In this document: piece after piece, positions 46,654 through 57,160 of the stretch | Layout: every line of letters begins with the position of its first letter | How positions within the stretch are numbered: the first letter of the stretch is position 1 | DNA from: Mixta calida | Lineage (GTDB): Bacteria > Pseudomonadota > Gammaproteobacteria > Enterobacterales > Enterobacteriaceae | Length of the DNA stretch: 64,000 bases | Direction of reading: 5' to 3' | Assembly (NCBI RefSeq): GCF_002953215.1 | Contig: NZ_CP026378.1 | Location: 3,950,540 to 4,014,539 of the forward strand | The notes under the pieces: model-generated | Seen by the model: the letters and a program-made list of their open reading frames with translations, nothing else | Databases searched by the model: none | Told to the model about the DNA's origin: nothing | Program-made: the position numbers and the translations under genes

Positions 46654-48056
46654 AAGAGATACAGCTGCTGAAGCAGACGGCGCTGGCGCTGATGCAGGGC
46701 CAGACGCGCGCCGCCCAGGATCCGCACCGCCCCGGCTGGCATCTGGCGCCGCCGGTCGGCCTGCTCAACGATCCGAACGGGTTTATTCAATTCGCCGGCC
46801 GCTATCACCTGTTTTATCAGTGGAATCCGCTGGCCTGCGCGCACGGCGCAAAGTTCTGGGGCCACTGGAGTTCCGCCGATCTGCTGAGCTGGCGACATGA
46901 GCCTGTTGCGCTGACGCCGGCGGAAGCTTATGAAAGCCACGGCTGCTACTCCGGCTCGGCGGTGGACGATAACGGCGTGCTGACGCTGATCTATACCGGT
47001 AATGTGAAGTTTACCGCGGGCCGCACCGCCTGGCAGTGCCTGGCGACGCTGGATGAAAAGGGCGACTGCCAGAAGCTGGGGCCCGTGCTGGCGCTGCCGG
47101 AAGGCTACAGCGGCCACGTGCGCGATCCTAAAGTGTGGCGTCACGACGGCGCCTGGTACATGGTGCTGGGTGCGCAGGATCTGGCGGGCAGAGGCAAGGT
47201 GCTGCTGCTGCGCGGCGAGACGCTGCAGCAGTGGCAGCTGCTGGGCGAGATCGCCGGCAGCGGGCTTAACGGCCTCGGCGATTTCGGCTATATGTGGGAG
47301 TGTCCCGACCTGTTCCGGCTGGGCGAACGCGACGTGCTGATCGTCTGCCCGCAAGGGCTGCCGGCGCAGGAGAAACGCTGGCTCAATACCTTCCAGAGCG
47401 GCTATTTTATCGGCGCGCTGGATTACCCGCAGGCGCGCTATACGCACGGCGACTTCCAGGAGCTGGATCTCGGCTTTGAGTTTTACGCACCGCAGACCAC
47501 CCTCAGCGATGACGGGCGGCGGCTGATGTTCGGCTGGATGGGCATCCCCGACGGCGATGAGTTTTATCAGCCGACGCTCGCGCATGGCTGGATCCACCAG
47601 ATGACCTGCCCGCGCGAGCTGACGCTGCAGCAGGATCGTCTGTTGCAGCGCCCGGCGCGCGAGTTGCAGCAGCTGCGCGGCGCGCAGAGGCGGTTGCAGG
47701 GCGCAGCGCAACAGCTGGAAACGCTGGATATCGCCAGCGCGGAGCTGCTGATCGCGCCGGAGGGAGCGCTGACGGCGCACTTCGGCGATGCACTGCGGCT
47801 GGACTATCGCCAGGGGGAGCTGCGCCTTTCGCGCCGCAACCTGCGCAGCGGCCAGCAGGAGGATCGCTACTGGCTCGGCGCGCTGCGGCAGCTGCATATT
47901 TTCTGCGATCGCTCCAGCATCGAGATCTTTATCAATGATGGCGAGGCGGTGATGTCGGCGCGCTATTTCCCCGCCGACGCGCCGCGCCTGCGGCTGGAGG
48001 GGGAGGCAAAGGTAACGCTGGATTACTGGCGGCTGGAGCCTGGCGTGATAGTATAA
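46650..48056 (+). CDS. scrB: Sucrose-6-phosphate hydrolase ScrB (GH32)
   Basis: 468 residues. The catalytic nucleophile Asp41 lies in LLNDPNGFIQ. The RDP motif (GHVRDPKVW) and acid/base Glu in WECPDLF follow, with a C-terminal beta-sandwich domain (LHIFCDRSSIEIFINDGEAV). It splits sucrose-6-phosphate into glucose-6-phosphate and fructose. The ATGA overlap with scrA implies coupled translation. Confidence 0.96.
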   Translation: MKEIQLLKQTALALMQGQTRAAQDPHRPGWHLAPPVGLLNDPNGFIQFAGRYHLFYQWNPLACAHGAKFWGHWSSADLLSWRHEPVALTPAEAYESHGCYSGSAVDDNGVLTLIYTGNVKFTAGRTAWQCLATLDEKGDCQKLGPVLALPEGYSGHVRDPKVWRHDGAWYMVLGAQDLAGRGKVLLLRGETLQQWQLLGEIAGSGLNGLGDFGYMWECPDLFRLGERDVLIVCPQGLPAQEKRWLNTFQSGYFIGALDYPQARYTHGDFQELDLGFEFYAPQTTLSDDGRRLMFGWMGIPDGDEFYQPTLAHGWIHQMTCPRELTLQQDRLLQRPARELQQLRGAQRRLQGAAQQLETLDIASAELLIAPEGALTAHFGDALRLDYRQGELRLSRRNLRSGQQEDRYWLGALRQLHIFCDRSSIEIFINDGEAVMSARYFPADAPRLRLEGEAKVTLDYWRLEPGVIV

Positions 48057-48087
48057 CCGCCATCGATTCAGCCTGATGTAGCCAACA

Positions 48088-49095
48088 GTGAATAAACCCA
48101 AACGCGTCACGATCAAAGATATCGCCCAGCTGGCGGGCGTATCGAAGTCTACCGCCAGCCTGGTTCTCAGCGGACGAGGAAAAGAGCTGCGTGTCTCGGA
48201 AGCCACGCGCGAGCGGGTAATGGATATCGCCCGCCAGGCGCACTATCAGCCCAGTATCCACGCGCGCGCGCTCAACTCTTCGCGCAGCCACACCGTCGGG
48301 CTGGTGGTGCCGGAGATGACCAACCAGGGCTTCGCCACCTTTTCCCATGCGCTGGAAACCCTGTGCCGCGACGCCGGTCTTCAGCTGCTTATCGCCTGTA
48401 CCGACGAGAACGCCAGTCAGGAGACGCTGGCGGTCAACAACCTGATCCAGCGTCAGGTGGACGGGCTGATTGTCGCCTCCAGCATGTTGAACGACGCGGA
48501 GTATCAGAAAATTAATCAGCAGATTCCGGTAGTGCTGTTCGACCGTCATCTGGGCGAATCGACGCTGCCGCTGGTGATCACCGACGCGATTGAACCTACC
48601 GCCCAGTTGGTGGAACGCGTGGCGCGCGAAGGCGTCGAGGAGTTCTACTTTTTCGGCGGGCAGCCGCGCATCTCACCGACGCGCGATCGGCTTGAGGGCT
48701 TTCGCCAGGGGCTGGATCGCGCCGGTATGGCGCTAAAGCCGGAGTGGATAATTCACGGCCACTATCACGCCAGCTCCGGCTATGAGATGTTCGCCGAACT
48801 CTGTATGCGTCTTGGGCGCGTGCCGAAAGCGCTGTTCTGCGCCGCCTGCGGCCTGCAGGAAGGGGTGCTGCGTTATCTCAGCCAGCACAGGCTGCTGGAG
48901 CAGCCGATTCGGCTCTGCAGTTTTGACGATCACTATCTGTACGATGCGCTGTCGGTGAAGATCGATACCGTGGTGCAGGATGAGCGGATGCTGGCGTGGA
49001 ACTGCTTCGAGATTATTTCGGGGCTGATTGAAGGAGAAACGCTGGAAAATCAGCAGCGGCAGCTGCCTGCCCTGCTGAAGTGGCGCAGCGCCTGA
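48088..49095 (+). CDS. scrR: Sucrose regulon repressor ScrR
   Basis: 335-residue LacI-family protein. The N-terminal HTH is [20 protein letters not shown], with a hinge helix and periplasmic-binding-protein-like effector domain ([20 protein letters not shown] onward). GTG at 48088 is the start, with a weak ribosome-binding site (GATGTAG region), suggesting low expression. It represses scrK and scrYAB; the known inducer in relatives is fructose or fructose-1-phosphate. The target operators are at 42536, 43519 and 43575. Confidence 0.94.
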   Translation: MNKPKRVTIKDIAQLAGVSKSTASLVLSGRGKELRVSEATRERVMDIARQAHYQPSIHARALNSSRSHTVGLVVPEMTNQGFATFSHALETLCRDAGLQLLIACTDENASQETLAVNNLIQRQVDGLIVASSMLNDAEYQKINQQIPVVLFDRHLGESTLPLVITDAIEPTAQLVERVAREGVEEFYFFGGQPRISPTRDRLEGFRQGLDRAGMALKPEWIIHGHYHASSGYEMFAELCMRLGRVPKALFCAACGLQEGVLRYLSQHRLLEQPIRLCSFDDHYLYDALSVKIDTVVQDERMLAWNCFEIISGLIEGETLENQQRQLPALLKWRSA

Positions 49096-49213
49096 GGGTT
49101 TACGCGATCGTTACTCGCGGCGTGTGATGCGGCGCAGCCCTCCTCCCTGACGGCTACGTTTGCGCCCTCCCTGGCGCGTTATGCGACTCTTCAGCGTCGC
49201 GCTGTGCGACGCA

Positions 49214-50686
49214 TCAGGCGTTGAGCCACTGTTGCGCAGTGGTCTCCACCAGCGCCAGCAGCACTTTGATATCCTCAAAGCCGGCCGCCGGATTAAGCAG
49301 CGTCAGCTTCAGGCAGGTCACGCCGTTAAACTCCGTGACGCCGACGTTGGCGCGGCCTGACGCCAGCAGCGCGTCGCCGATGCGCTGATTCAGCAGCGCC
49401 ACGGCAGGCTCGCCGCCGGGCAGCGACGCCTGCGGACGATAGCGGAACAGCACGCTCGCCAGCTGCGGCTGCATTACCAGCTCCAGCGCATCCTGCTCGT
49501 CAACGTAACGCGCCACCTGCTGCGCCAGCGTCACTCCGTGATCGATAATCGCGGCATACTGCTTCTGTCCTAACGCCTCCAGCCCCATCCACAGCTTCAG
49601 CGCATCGAAACGGCGCGTGGTCTGCAAGGATTTAGAAACCAGGTTCGGCACGCCCTGCGCTTCGTCAAACTCGGAGTTGAGATAGGCCGCCTGATAGCGC
49701 ATCAGCTCATAATGGCGCGCCTCTTTCAACAGGAAGGCGCCACAGCTGATGGTCTGGAAGAACTGCTTATGGAAGTCCAGCGTAATGGAATCCATTAGCT
49801 CAATGCCGTCCAGATAGTTGCGGTAATGCTCGGAGAGCAACAGCGCCCCGCCCCAGGCCGCGTCCACATGCACCCAAATTTGCTGTTCCGCCGCCAGCGC
49901 GGCGATGGCGCGCAGCGGATCGATGGCGCCTGCGTCAGTGGTGCCAGCGGTGGCGACAATCGCCATCACCTGCTCGCCGTTGGCTTTCGCCTGCGCCAGC
50001 TTCGTTGCCAGATCGTCGACATCCATACGCGCGCGCTCATCGGTTTTCACCAGCGTGACGCACTGATAGCCGAGCCCCAGCAACGCCATATTCTTCTGCA
50101 CCGAGAAATGGGCGTTTTCAGAACAGAAAACCTTTAGCTTGCGCAGATCGCCTGCCAGGCCATCCTGCTGAACAGAGTGACCGGCGCGCGCGAAGAAGGC
50201 GTCACGCGCCAGCATCAGCCCCATCAGGTTGCTCTGGGTGCCGCCGCTGGTAAAGACGCCCGCGTCGCCAGCCTGATAGCCGACCTGGGCGCGCAGCCAT
50301 TCGATCAGCTTCATTTCAATAATGGTGGCCGACGGGCTTTGGTCCCAGGAGTCCATGCTCTGGTTGGTGGCGTTGATCAGTACCTCCGCCGCCTGGCTCA
50401 CCACCAGGCTTGGGCAGTGCAGATGCGCCACGCACTGTGGATGATGCACCGCCAGGCTATCCTGCAGGAAGTACTCAACCGCCCGCTCGATGGCGGCCTG
50501 ATTGCCTAACCCCTGCGGATTAAAGTCGAGCTGAATGCGATCGCGCAGCTCATCGACGGTTTTCCCGCGATACATTTCAGGCTGCTGCAACCACTGCACC
50601 ACCGCCTGGCTGCTCTGGGCTATCGCCTGCTGGTAGGCTTCGATGCTCTGCGCCGAAGCCGCCAGGATAGGATTTTCACTGGTCAT
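49214..50686 (-). CDS. ddc: L-2,4-diaminobutyrate decarboxylase
   Basis: 490-residue PLP-dependent group II decarboxylase. The PLP lysine is Lys307 in ITLDFHKQFF; other motifs are SGGTQSNLMGLMLARDAFF and VHVDAAWGGALLLSE. It makes 1,3-diaminopropane from L-2,4-diaminobutyrate. It starts 6 bases after the stop codon of the diaminobutyrate aminotransferase gene, and the pair is a known two-step pathway in Acinetobacter and enterobacteria. Confidence 0.92.
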   Translation of the reverse strand: MTSENPILAASAQSIEAYQQAIAQSSQAVVQWLQQPEMYRGKTVDELRDRIQLDFNPQGLGNQAAIERAVEYFLQDSLAVHHPQCVAHLHCPSLVVSQAAEVLINATNQSMDSWDQSPSATIIEMKLIEWLRAQVGYQAGDAGVFTSGGTQSNLMGLMLARDAFFARAGHSVQQDGLAGDLRKLKVFCSENAHFSVQKNMALLGLGYQCVTLVKTDERARMDVDDLATKLAQAKANGEQVMAIVATAGTTDAGAIDPLRAIAALAAEQQIWVHVDAAWGGALLLSEHYRNYLDGIELMDSITLDFHKQFFQTISCGAFLLKEARHYELMRYQAAYLNSEFDEAQGVPNLVSKSLQTTRRFDALKLWMGLEALGQKQYAAIIDHGVTLAQQVARYVDEQDALELVMQPQLASVLFRYRPQASLPGGEPAVALLNQRIGDALLASGRANVGVTEFNGVTCLKLTLLNPAAGFEDIKVLLALVETTAQQWLNA

Positions 50687-50692
50687 CGCTTT

Positions 50693-52087
50693 TTACTCCA
50701 CCGCGACAGGCTTAACGCCTGCGGCTAACAGGGCGCTTTCGAATTTCTCCAGGAAGATCGCCAGCTCATCGTTGGTGATCAGCAGAGAAGGCAGCAGACG
50801 CAACACGCTGCCGTGACGTCCGCCGCGTTCGAGGATCAGCCCGGACTCAAAGCACTTCTTCTGCAACAGAGCGGAAAGCTCGCCGTCGGCCGGGTAGCAG
50901 CCCATGTGATCCTGCGCGGCGTCCGGCTTAACGATCTCAATGCCGATCATCATGCCCAGGCCACGCACATGGCCAATCACCGGATAGCGTTTTTGCAGCT
51001 CGACCAGCTTGCCTTTCAGCCACTCGCCCTGCTCCGCCACTTTGCCCGCGACGTTGTTCTCTTTCAGGATTTTCAGCGTGGTCAGGCCGGTCGCCATCGC
51101 CAGCTGGTTGCCGCGGAAGGTGCCAGTGTGGTGGCCCGGCGCCCAGGCGTCGAACTGTTTTTTAATACCGAGCACCGCCAGCGGCAAACCGCCGCCTACC
51201 GCTTTAGACATCACGATAATGTCCGGCTCAATACCCGCGTGTTCAAAGGCGAAGAATTTGCCGGTGCGCGCGAAGCCCGCCTGCACTTCGTCGAGGATCA
51301 GCAGAATGCCGTGCTCCTGCGTCACTTTGCGAATGCGTTGCAGCCACTCGGCTGGCGCCGGGTTAACGCCGCCTTCGCCCTGCACGGCTTCCAGGATCAC
51401 CGCCGCCGGTTTGCGCACGCCGCTTTCCACATCGTTGATCAGGTTTTCAAAGTAGTAGCTCAGCGCTTTAACGCCCGCCTCGCCGCCGATGCCCAGCGGG
51501 CAACGGTAGAGATGGGGATAAGGCATAAACTGCACTTCAGGCATCATGCCGTCGACCGCTTCTTTCGGCGACAGGTTGCCGGTTACCGCCAGCGCGCCGT
51601 GCGTCATGCCGTGGTAGCCGCCCGAGAAGCTGATGACGCCGGAACGACCGGTCACTTTTTTCGCCAGCTTCAGCGCCGCTTCAACCGCGTCCGCACCGGA
51701 CGGGCCGGTAAATTGCAGGCAGTATTCTTTGCCTTCGCCCGGCAGCAGAGAGAGCAGATATTCCGAAAAGGCGTCTTTTAACGGCGTCGTGAGATCAAGA
51801 GTATGTAACGGCAAGCCGCTGGTAATGACATTTTGGATGCTTTGCAGGATGTCAGGATGGTTATGTCCCAGCGCCAGCGTTCCAGCGCCCGCCAGGCAGT
51901 CAAGATATTGATTATTCTCAACGTCAATGATCCAGGCGCCTTGAGCTTTCGCAATGGCTAAAGGCAATTTGCGCGGATAGCTTCTGACGTTCGATTCGAA
52001 CGCATCCTGTCTTTCTAAATAATCTTTATTATTTTTGTTCAATGAATTAGCACCTAAAGTATCAATACGGACTTTATCCGTCATCAT
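50693..52087 (-). CDS. dat: L-2,4-diaminobutyrate:2-oxoglutarate aminotransferase
   Basis: 464-residue class III aminotransferase. PLP Lys295 lies in [18 protein letters not shown]; the cofactor Asp is in [20 protein letters not shown]; the substrate region has [15 protein letters not shown]. It forms L-2,4-diaminobutyrate from aspartate semialdehyde and glutamate. AGGAG precedes tandem ATGs at 52087 and 52084. It is the first gene of the dat-ddc operon. The product 1,3-diaminopropane can feed polyamines or siderophores; no such downstream genes are in the window. Confidence 0.92.
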   Translation of the reverse strand: MMTDKVRIDTLGANSLNKNNKDYLERQDAFESNVRSYPRKLPLAIAKAQGAWIIDVENNQYLDCLAGAGTLALGHNHPDILQSIQNVITSGLPLHTLDLTTPLKDAFSEYLLSLLPGEGKEYCLQFTGPSGADAVEAALKLAKKVTGRSGVISFSGGYHGMTHGALAVTGNLSPKEAVDGMMPEVQFMPYPHLYRCPLGIGGEAGVKALSYYFENLINDVESGVRKPAAVILEAVQGEGGVNPAPAEWLQRIRKVTQEHGILLILDEVQAGFARTGKFFAFEHAGIEPDIIVMSKAVGGGLPLAVLGIKKQFDAWAPGHHTGTFRGNQLAMATGLTTLKILKENNVAGKVAEQGEWLKGKLVELQKRYPVIGHVRGLGMMIGIEIVKPDAAQDHMGCYPADGELSALLQKKCFESGLILERGGRHGSVLRLLPSLLITNDELAIFLEKFESALLAAGVKPVAVE

Positions 52088-52532
52088 ATCTCTCCTACAA
52101 CCAGGGCGATAAGTAGCGCAATGGTTGAAAAAATAAATTTAAGGGTTAACGCCTTGTTTAAGGCCGGCATAATATAGGTTTTTTCCGTCTGCGGCTCAAT
52201 TGATTATTTTGTGTATATTTATTTATTAATTTACCATGATAAATCAAAAGGTTATTTAGCCCTTACGCTTGCCAGCTTTATACGTAACGGCCAAATATGT
52301 AACGAATAAATACCTAAAGACGAATGACGGAACGGCGTAAAAAAACGCCTGTTAAACCCCTAATCAAAAATTTCCCTTAAATAAACAGCAACCCCCGCCT
52401 GCAAGTCGTTAATAAAATAGCGGTTGTCAGACCGTTCGGAATGCGACGATTCTGCCGTTTGGTTCATCTCACTGTCATATCGTCCACGTATCACACCTGA
52501 ACTGCCGTCTCAATTCTCTTACGAGGTCCGTC
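52088..52532. other. Divergent dat/pit intergenic region
   Basis: AT-rich near dat. GGCGT-aaaaaa-ACGCC forms a hairpin at 52334-52349. CTGTCAT at 52472-52478 is a Pho-box half-site, but the second half at the expected spacing is poor. ACGAGG precedes the transporter ATG at 52533. Confidence 0.4.
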
Positions 52533-54134
52533 ATGAGTGAAAACCAAACCTGGAACGCCGCGCCCGCGCCGGCACGCCCCGATCTGAACAGTAAACACAG
52601 CAAAAAAACCGCGACGGCAATCGTCCTGCTGATGCTGGGCGGAGTGGCGTTCGCCGCGGTGAACCTGTTTGCCGATGTGGAAGAGTCGGGCCAGGTGGTG
52701 ACCAGCTATCTGCCTTTCGTACTGCTGGGGCTGGCGCTGCTGATCGCGCTGGGCTTTGAGTTCGTTAACGGCTTTCACGATACGGCGAACGCGGTGGCGA
52801 CGGTAATTTACACCCATTCTCTGACGCCCGGCGCGGCGATCCTCTGGTCCGGGCTGTGCAACTTCACCGGCGTGCTGCTCTCCAGCGGCGCGGTGGCCTT
52901 CGGCATCATTTCGCTGTTGCCGATGGAGCTGATTCTACAAGCAAGCAGCGGCAACGGCTTCGCCATGATTTACGCGCTGCTGTTTTCCGCGATTATCTGG
53001 AATCTCGGCACCTGGTATCTCGGCCTGCCCTCCTCTTCTTCCCATACGCTGATCGGCTCGATTACCGGCGTCGGCGTCGCCAACGCGCTGATCCACGGTC
53101 GCAGCGGCATGGAAGGCGTGAACTGGGATCAGGCGGAGAATGTCGCCTGGGCGCTGCTGTTTTCACCGCTGGTGGGCTTTATCAGCGCCGCCCTGCTGCT
53201 GCTGGCGATGAAAAAGCTGGTGCGTAATCGTCAGCTTTATACCGCGCCGGAAGGCCGGCAGCCGCCGCCGGGCTGGATCCGCGCGCTGCTGATTTTAACC
53301 TGCACAGGCGTCTCCTTCGCCCACGGCTCCAATGACGGGCAGAAAGGCATGGGGCTGATTATGCTGATTCTGGTGGGAACGATGCCTATCGTTTATGCCC
53401 TTAACCGCTCAGTGCCGCCGGAGCAGATCCCGCGCGTAGCGGCGCTGGCGCAGGTCACCGGCCAACAGCTGATCGGCACGTCACAGACGCCGCTGCCCGA
53501 CTCGCCGCGCAACCAGCTGCTGACGTTTATGCGCAGCGGCGACGTGACGCCGCAGGTGATGCCTGCGCTCGGCGCGCTGTTGCAGAAAATCGGCACGCAG
53601 ATTAAGCAGTATGGTTCGATGGATAACATTCCGGCGCAGCTGGTGGCGAACACCCGCAACGATATGTACCTGGCCGCCGAAAGCATCAAGCAGCTGAAGG
53701 CGGCCAACGTCGCGCTGCCGCAGGAAACGCAGGATAACCTCAACGCAATGAAAAGCGAGCTGGATAATGCTACCCGTTTTATTCCGCTGTGGGTGAAGGT
53801 GGTGGTCGCGCTGGCGCTGGGGCTTGGCACCATGGTGGGCTGGCGACGCATCGTGATTACCGTCGGCGAACGTATCGGCAAGGCGCATCTCAGCTACGCG
53901 CAGGGCGCCAGCGCCGAACTGGTGACGGTCGCCACCATTGGCGCCGCCGACGCCTTCGGCCTGCCGGTCTCCACCACGCATGTGCTCTCTTCCGGCGTTG
54001 CGGGCACCATGGCCGCCAACCGCTCCGGCCTGCAAACCGCTACGTTGCGTAATTTGCTGATCGCCTGGCTGCTGACGCTGCCGGTTTCGATCCTGATCTC
54101 CGCCCTGCTGTTTATGCTGTTCAGCCGCTTTTAA
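52533..54134 (+). CDS. PiT-family inorganic phosphate transporter
   Basis: 533 residues. The duplicated PiT signature occurs as NGFHDTANAVATVIYT in the N-terminal half and AHGSNDGQKGMGLIM in the central part. Around ten membrane spans flank a large cytoplasmic loop (about 300-425). The C-terminal repeat reads VATIGAADAFGLPVSTTHVL. It resembles PitA, which moves metal-phosphate with a proton. It is longer at the N-terminus than E. coli PitA (499). Context gives no further clue. Confidence 0.9.
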   Translation: MSENQTWNAAPAPARPDLNSKHSKKTATAIVLLMLGGVAFAAVNLFADVEESGQVVTSYLPFVLLGLALLIALGFEFVNGFHDTANAVATVIYTHSLTPGAAILWSGLCNFTGVLLSSGAVAFGIISLLPMELILQASSGNGFAMIYALLFSAIIWNLGTWYLGLPSSSSHTLIGSITGVGVANALIHGRSGMEGVNWDQAENVAWALLFSPLVGFISAALLLLAMKKLVRNRQLYTAPEGRQPPPGWIRALLILTCTGVSFAHGSNDGQKGMGLIMLILVGTMPIVYALNRSVPPEQIPRVAALAQVTGQQLIGTSQTPLPDSPRNQLLTFMRSGDVTPQVMPALGALLQKIGTQIKQYGSMDNIPAQLVANTRNDMYLAAESIKQLKAANVALPQETQDNLNAMKSELDNATRFIPLWVKVVVALALGLGTMVGWRRIVITVGERIGKAHLSYAQGASAELVTVATIGAADAFGLPVSTTHVLSSGVAGTMAANRSGLQTATLRNLLIAWLLTLPVSILISALLFMLFSRF

Positions 54135-54253
54135 TCTCAGGGAAGCAGCTTTTGGTGCAGCGTGGCGGCGGTTCCATCGGGAAAGAAAAGCCGTCGCGCC
54201 TTCAGGCAGCGATAAATTACCTATACTTGGTTTTTGTATAACAGGAGGCACCA

Positions 54254-54556
54254 ATGGCGGACTTAAAACTGATTGATACGCTGGAATTAGGCAATGACAA
54301 TGAGCTGGCCCATAAATATGAAATCTATGGCGCTGATGAATCCACCCCGGAATATGCCCTTGTCTTTGCACGACAGAGCCAGAGCGGCGAATGGCAGCAG
54401 CAGGATGGCAAGCTGCAATTTGCAGCGGCGGATGAAAAACAGGAAGCGACCGACGGTACGATGGGTTACGGCTCTGGCAACAGCATGCCAGATTTGCGCG
54501 ATCTGCGTCAGGAAGCCAAAGAGCGCTGCGAACAGCATCACCGCGAAAGCCATTGA
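54254..54556 (+). CDS. Conserved-looking small acidic protein of unknown function
   Basis: 100 residues, rich in Glu, Asp and Gln, without membrane segments or signal peptide. It begins MADLKLIDTLELGNDNELAH, has EYALVFARQSQSGEWQQQDG in the centre, and ends with a charged helix LRDLRQEAKERCEQHHRESH. AGGAGG lies at ideal spacing before the ATG, and a TATACT -10 is at about 54221, so it is very probably expressed as a single gene. I do not recognise the family. It is followed by a strong inverted repeat. Confidence 0.75.
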   Translation: MADLKLIDTLELGNDNELAHKYEIYGADESTPEYALVFARQSQSGEWQQQDGKLQFAAADEKQEATDGTMGYGSGNSMPDLRDLRQEAKERCEQHHRESH

Positions 54557-54578
54557 TCGTAGCAGCAGAATCAATACC

Positions 54579-54603
54579 GCAGGGCGGCCTTTAGCCGCCC
54601 TGC
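54579..54603. terminator. Inverted repeat between the small acidic gene and traT
   Basis: GCAGGGCGGC-cttta-GCCGCCCTGC, a perfect 10-bp stem between converging genes. No T-run, but the position and strength suggest a shared terminator. Confidence 0.65.
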
Positions 54604-54609
54604 CGCATA

Positions 54610-55341
54610 TTACAGGATAGAGGCAACTGATTTCGCCAGCTGCGCTTCCAGCACCGGTTTCGCCTCTTCAAACTTCAGGTTAACCTTGTTGGCGTTGGAA
54701 ACGACGCGCGTCTGATACTTCATACGGTTGCCGTCGGCAGTGCTGGTTTGCAGCTTAACGCCAGAGGTGCCCTGACGCAGCGCCGCGATATTGTCGGTGG
54801 TCACTTTGTTTTTGCTGCGCTCGGAAATTTGCAGATCGGTGACCATGGTGTAGTTCACGTCTTCAACCAGCGCATCGGCCGCCAGGCCAGCCAGACCGGC
54901 CGCCAGGCCAATACCCAGCGCCGCGCCGCCGGAGTTGCTGTTGTAAGCGGTGATGCCGCCGCCCAGCGCTGCGCCTGCAACGGCGCCTTCATAGCCGCTG
55001 CCCAGAAGACCTTGCGCTTCCCGCAGATCCATTTTGTCCGCTTTCAGCACGTTGGCCTGAATCCAGTAGTAAGCGCTGTCCGGCGAAGAAACGACGTTGT
55101 AGCCTTTGGCGCGCAGATCCTGCGCCAGCAGGTCGGGCAGATCGCTCATATCCTTATCGGAGGTGTTTTTTACCTGGATGTAAACGGTCTTTTCAGATGA
55201 AGGCTCCAGCCAGATGGTCTGGCTCATCTGCGTTTTCACCTCAAGGTTGCGCTTTTTGATCGCCGTGCTCATGGCGCTACAGCCTGAAAGCAGAACGGCA
55301 GAAAGAGCGATTGCGACCACGGCGTGTTTTTTATATCCCAT
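54610..55341 (-). CDS. traT: TraT-family complement-resistance/surface-exclusion lipoprotein
   Basis: 243 residues. The lipoprotein signal has lipobox LLSGC with Cys21. The mature part resembles F-plasmid Tra[21 protein letters not shown], then the glycine-rich segment [20 protein letters not shown] and SNKVTT-like residues to a C-terminal AKSVASIL. TraT assembles in the outer membrane, blocks redundant mating and gives serum resistance. No other transfer genes are nearby, so this is a chromosomal orphan copy, probably kept for envelope function. Confidence 0.88.
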   Translation of the reverse strand: MGYKKHAVVAIALSAVLLSGCSAMSTAIKKRNLEVKTQMSQTIWLEPSSEKTVYIQVKNTSDKDMSDLPDLLAQDLRAKGYNVVSSPDSAYYWIQANVLKADKMDLREAQGLLGSGYEGAVAGAALGGGITAYNSNSGGAALGIGLAAGLAGLAADALVEDVNYTMVTDLQISERSKNKVTTDNIAALRQGTSGVKLQTSTADGNRMKYQTRVVSNANKVNLKFEEAKPVLEAQLAKSVASIL

Positions 55342-56327
55342 TTTCCTGTCCTTAATGGAAAGAGCGAGAGAGCTCCAGATTTGAGTAAAGTGTTTTCATC
55401 ACCGGCTGGCTAAAATAAGCGCTGCCTTTAATGCCAGGTGGTATCGTCATGATTCACTGACATGATGATGGCGAAACAAAACATCAGCACATTGCTTTCG
55501 CAGCGTAACTATTTTTGTTTCTTTTTATCGTGAAGAAATAAGCTATTGCCATAAAACGGGCATGAAGCGTCACATGCTGCCCTAAGCAACTGTTTGCCTG
55601 TTCTATTTTCGGCGTAATCTACCATAAAAAATTGAATGTGACAGCTCTAATTTTCCTTTCAGAGAAGCAGTAAACACCTTTTCCTTTCTGTTATTGCCTC
55701 GCCTCAAGATACGCCATTTTATATATTTATTTGCGTTAAAAAAAAATAACAGAAAATATAAATCCATTAACGTAAATGAATGAAATATTCCTGCATTAAT
55801 TTGCCTTAGAAAAAGAAAAAATCCGGAGAGTCCATTGTCGTGAGCCTTACGGCGCAGCTGCCGCTGCACAACGGTTCGCACGGCAAAGATGAGCGACGGT
55901 GAAGAGGAGCCAACTCGTTAGCTTTGTTGATTAACTGAGTCAGTAAGCAATTGGCTCAGTCTGGGCAAAGGGCGCGCGTCTATCCATCAGAAAACAGAGA
56001 AGGCGAGAATTATTTTGCGTAAAAGAATAGCCGGCAAGAGCAGGAATACCCTGGTGAAATAAGATGCGCTTTTAGCCATCCTGCTGTCAACTAATGCTGC
56101 TGATGATATTAAAAAAGGATATACAATTTTAAAGCTGGCAGAATATTCCAGCGAGAGAAAAACAGAAAAATGTATTTTCAGCTTATTATATTGATTGATA
56201 CTGAACAGATGATTGATATTATTTTCAACAATGTTATTTATTAGGCTATTAATCATTCAGAGCAATAGCGTTTCGAAAGCACGCGTGAGAAATGAACTAC
56301 CTTCACCCAAAGCGCGACAAAGGTAAT
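55342..56327. other. Long intergenic region between traT and ssb
   Basis: About 1 kb of AT-rich DNA. Two leftward frames (55603-55881 and 55987-56256) lack convincing ribosome-binding sites and known motifs. A GGAGAG-preceded 20-codon frame starts at a GTG near 55841. ACTGAG/CTCAGT arms near 55935-55956 form a short inverted repeat. No recognised gene; it probably marks the right edge of the accessory segment between yjcB and ssb. Confidence 0.4.
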
Positions 56328-56355
56328 AAAAAACCCCGCGCAGGCGGGGTTTTTT
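56328..56355 (-). terminator. Terminator of ssb (bidirectional)
   Basis: A6-CCCCGC-gcag-GCGGGG-T6, ending 35 bases from the ssb stop codon. Confidence 0.92.
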
Positions 56356-56389
56356 AATAGCATCGTTTTTCCATAGTGGAAAAATGAAA

Positions 56390-56935
56390 TCAGAACGGGA
56401 TGTCGTCGTCGAAATCCATCGGCGGCTCGTTGTTAGCCGGCGCGCTCTGCTGCTGCGGACGGGAAGGCGCCTGGCCGCCGCCGCTGAACTGGTTGCCGCC
56501 CTGCGGCTGCTGAGGCTGGCCCCAACCGTTGTTGTTGCCGCCGCCGCCCATGCCGCCACTGGCCTGCGCGCCCGCGCCGCCGTTCTGGCGGCCGCCCAGC
56601 ATCTGCATGGTACCGCCGACGTTCACCACCACTTCCGTAGTGTAACGTTCCTGGCCGCTCTGATCCTGCCACTTGCGCGTTTGCAGAGAACCTTCGATAT
56701 AAACCTGGGAACCTTTGCGCAGGTATTCGCCCGCCACTTCCGCCAGTTTGCCGAACAGCACGACACGGTGCCATTCCGTTTTCTCTTTGGTCTCTCCGGT
56801 CTGCTTGTCACGCCAGCTTTCGGATGTCGCCAGCGTAATATTCGCTACGGCTCCACCATTCGGCATATAACGCACTTCCGGATCCTGACCCAGATTCCCG
56901 ACAAGAATCACTTTGTTAACGCCTCTGCTGGCCAT
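56390..56935 (-). CDS. ssb: Single-stranded DNA-binding protein
   Basis: 181 residues. The N-terminal OB fold (1-112) begins [20 protein letters not shown] and contains [20 protein letters not shown] Gly/Gln/Asn-rich disordered linker follows, then the acidic C-terminal tip MDFDDDIPF that recruits DNA repair partners. GGGAGA precedes the ATG. It is divergent from uvrA, with a LexA box in the shared region, as in E. coli. Confidence 0.97.
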   Translation of the reverse strand: MASRGVNKVILVGNLGQDPEVRYMPNGGAVANITLATSESWRDKQTGETKEKTEWHRVVLFGKLAEVAGEYLRKGSQVYIEGSLQTRKWQDQSGQERYTTEVVVNVGGTMQMLGGRQNGGAGAQASGGMGGGGNNNGWGQPQQPQGGNQFSGGGQAPSRPQQQSAPANNEPPMDFDDDIPF

Positions 56936-57061
56936 GTTCGCGTCTCCCGATGAGTATTCACTAAAGTCTAAACGGTAAATTCTACCACGCTAGCCTGCCC
57001 GATCATACTTCCGAGCGAGCTTCCAATAATGAAGATCTTTTTGCAGGGTTGCAACAGACTA

Positions 57062-57077
57062 CTGGATATACATTCAG
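57062..57077. promoter_or_regulatory. LexA box of the ssb/uvrA promoter region
   Basis: CTG-GATATACATT-CAG fits the LexA consensus CTG-N10-CAG with the AT-rich alternating core. The position matches the SOS operator of E. coli uvrA/ssb. Confidence 0.9.
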
Positions 57078-57160
57078 TTATTTTTTGTGCCATAATGACC
57101 TGTTCAATCCTGCCGTATCGTTACGGGCATGGTGAGTCTGCGTTAATCCGGGAAATGTGA

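Noticed and set aside
46569-48206. 545-codon minus-strand frame
   Set aside because: Antisense to scrB, whose catalytic motifs are intact on the plus strand.
52472-52495. Pho box upstream of the phosphate transporter
   Set aside because: Only one CTGTCAT half-site; the second repeat at the required spacing does not match.
55987-56256. 89-codon minus-strand hydrophobic ORF
   Set aside because: Asn/Ile-rich translation typical of AT-rich noncoding DNA; no ribosome-binding site.
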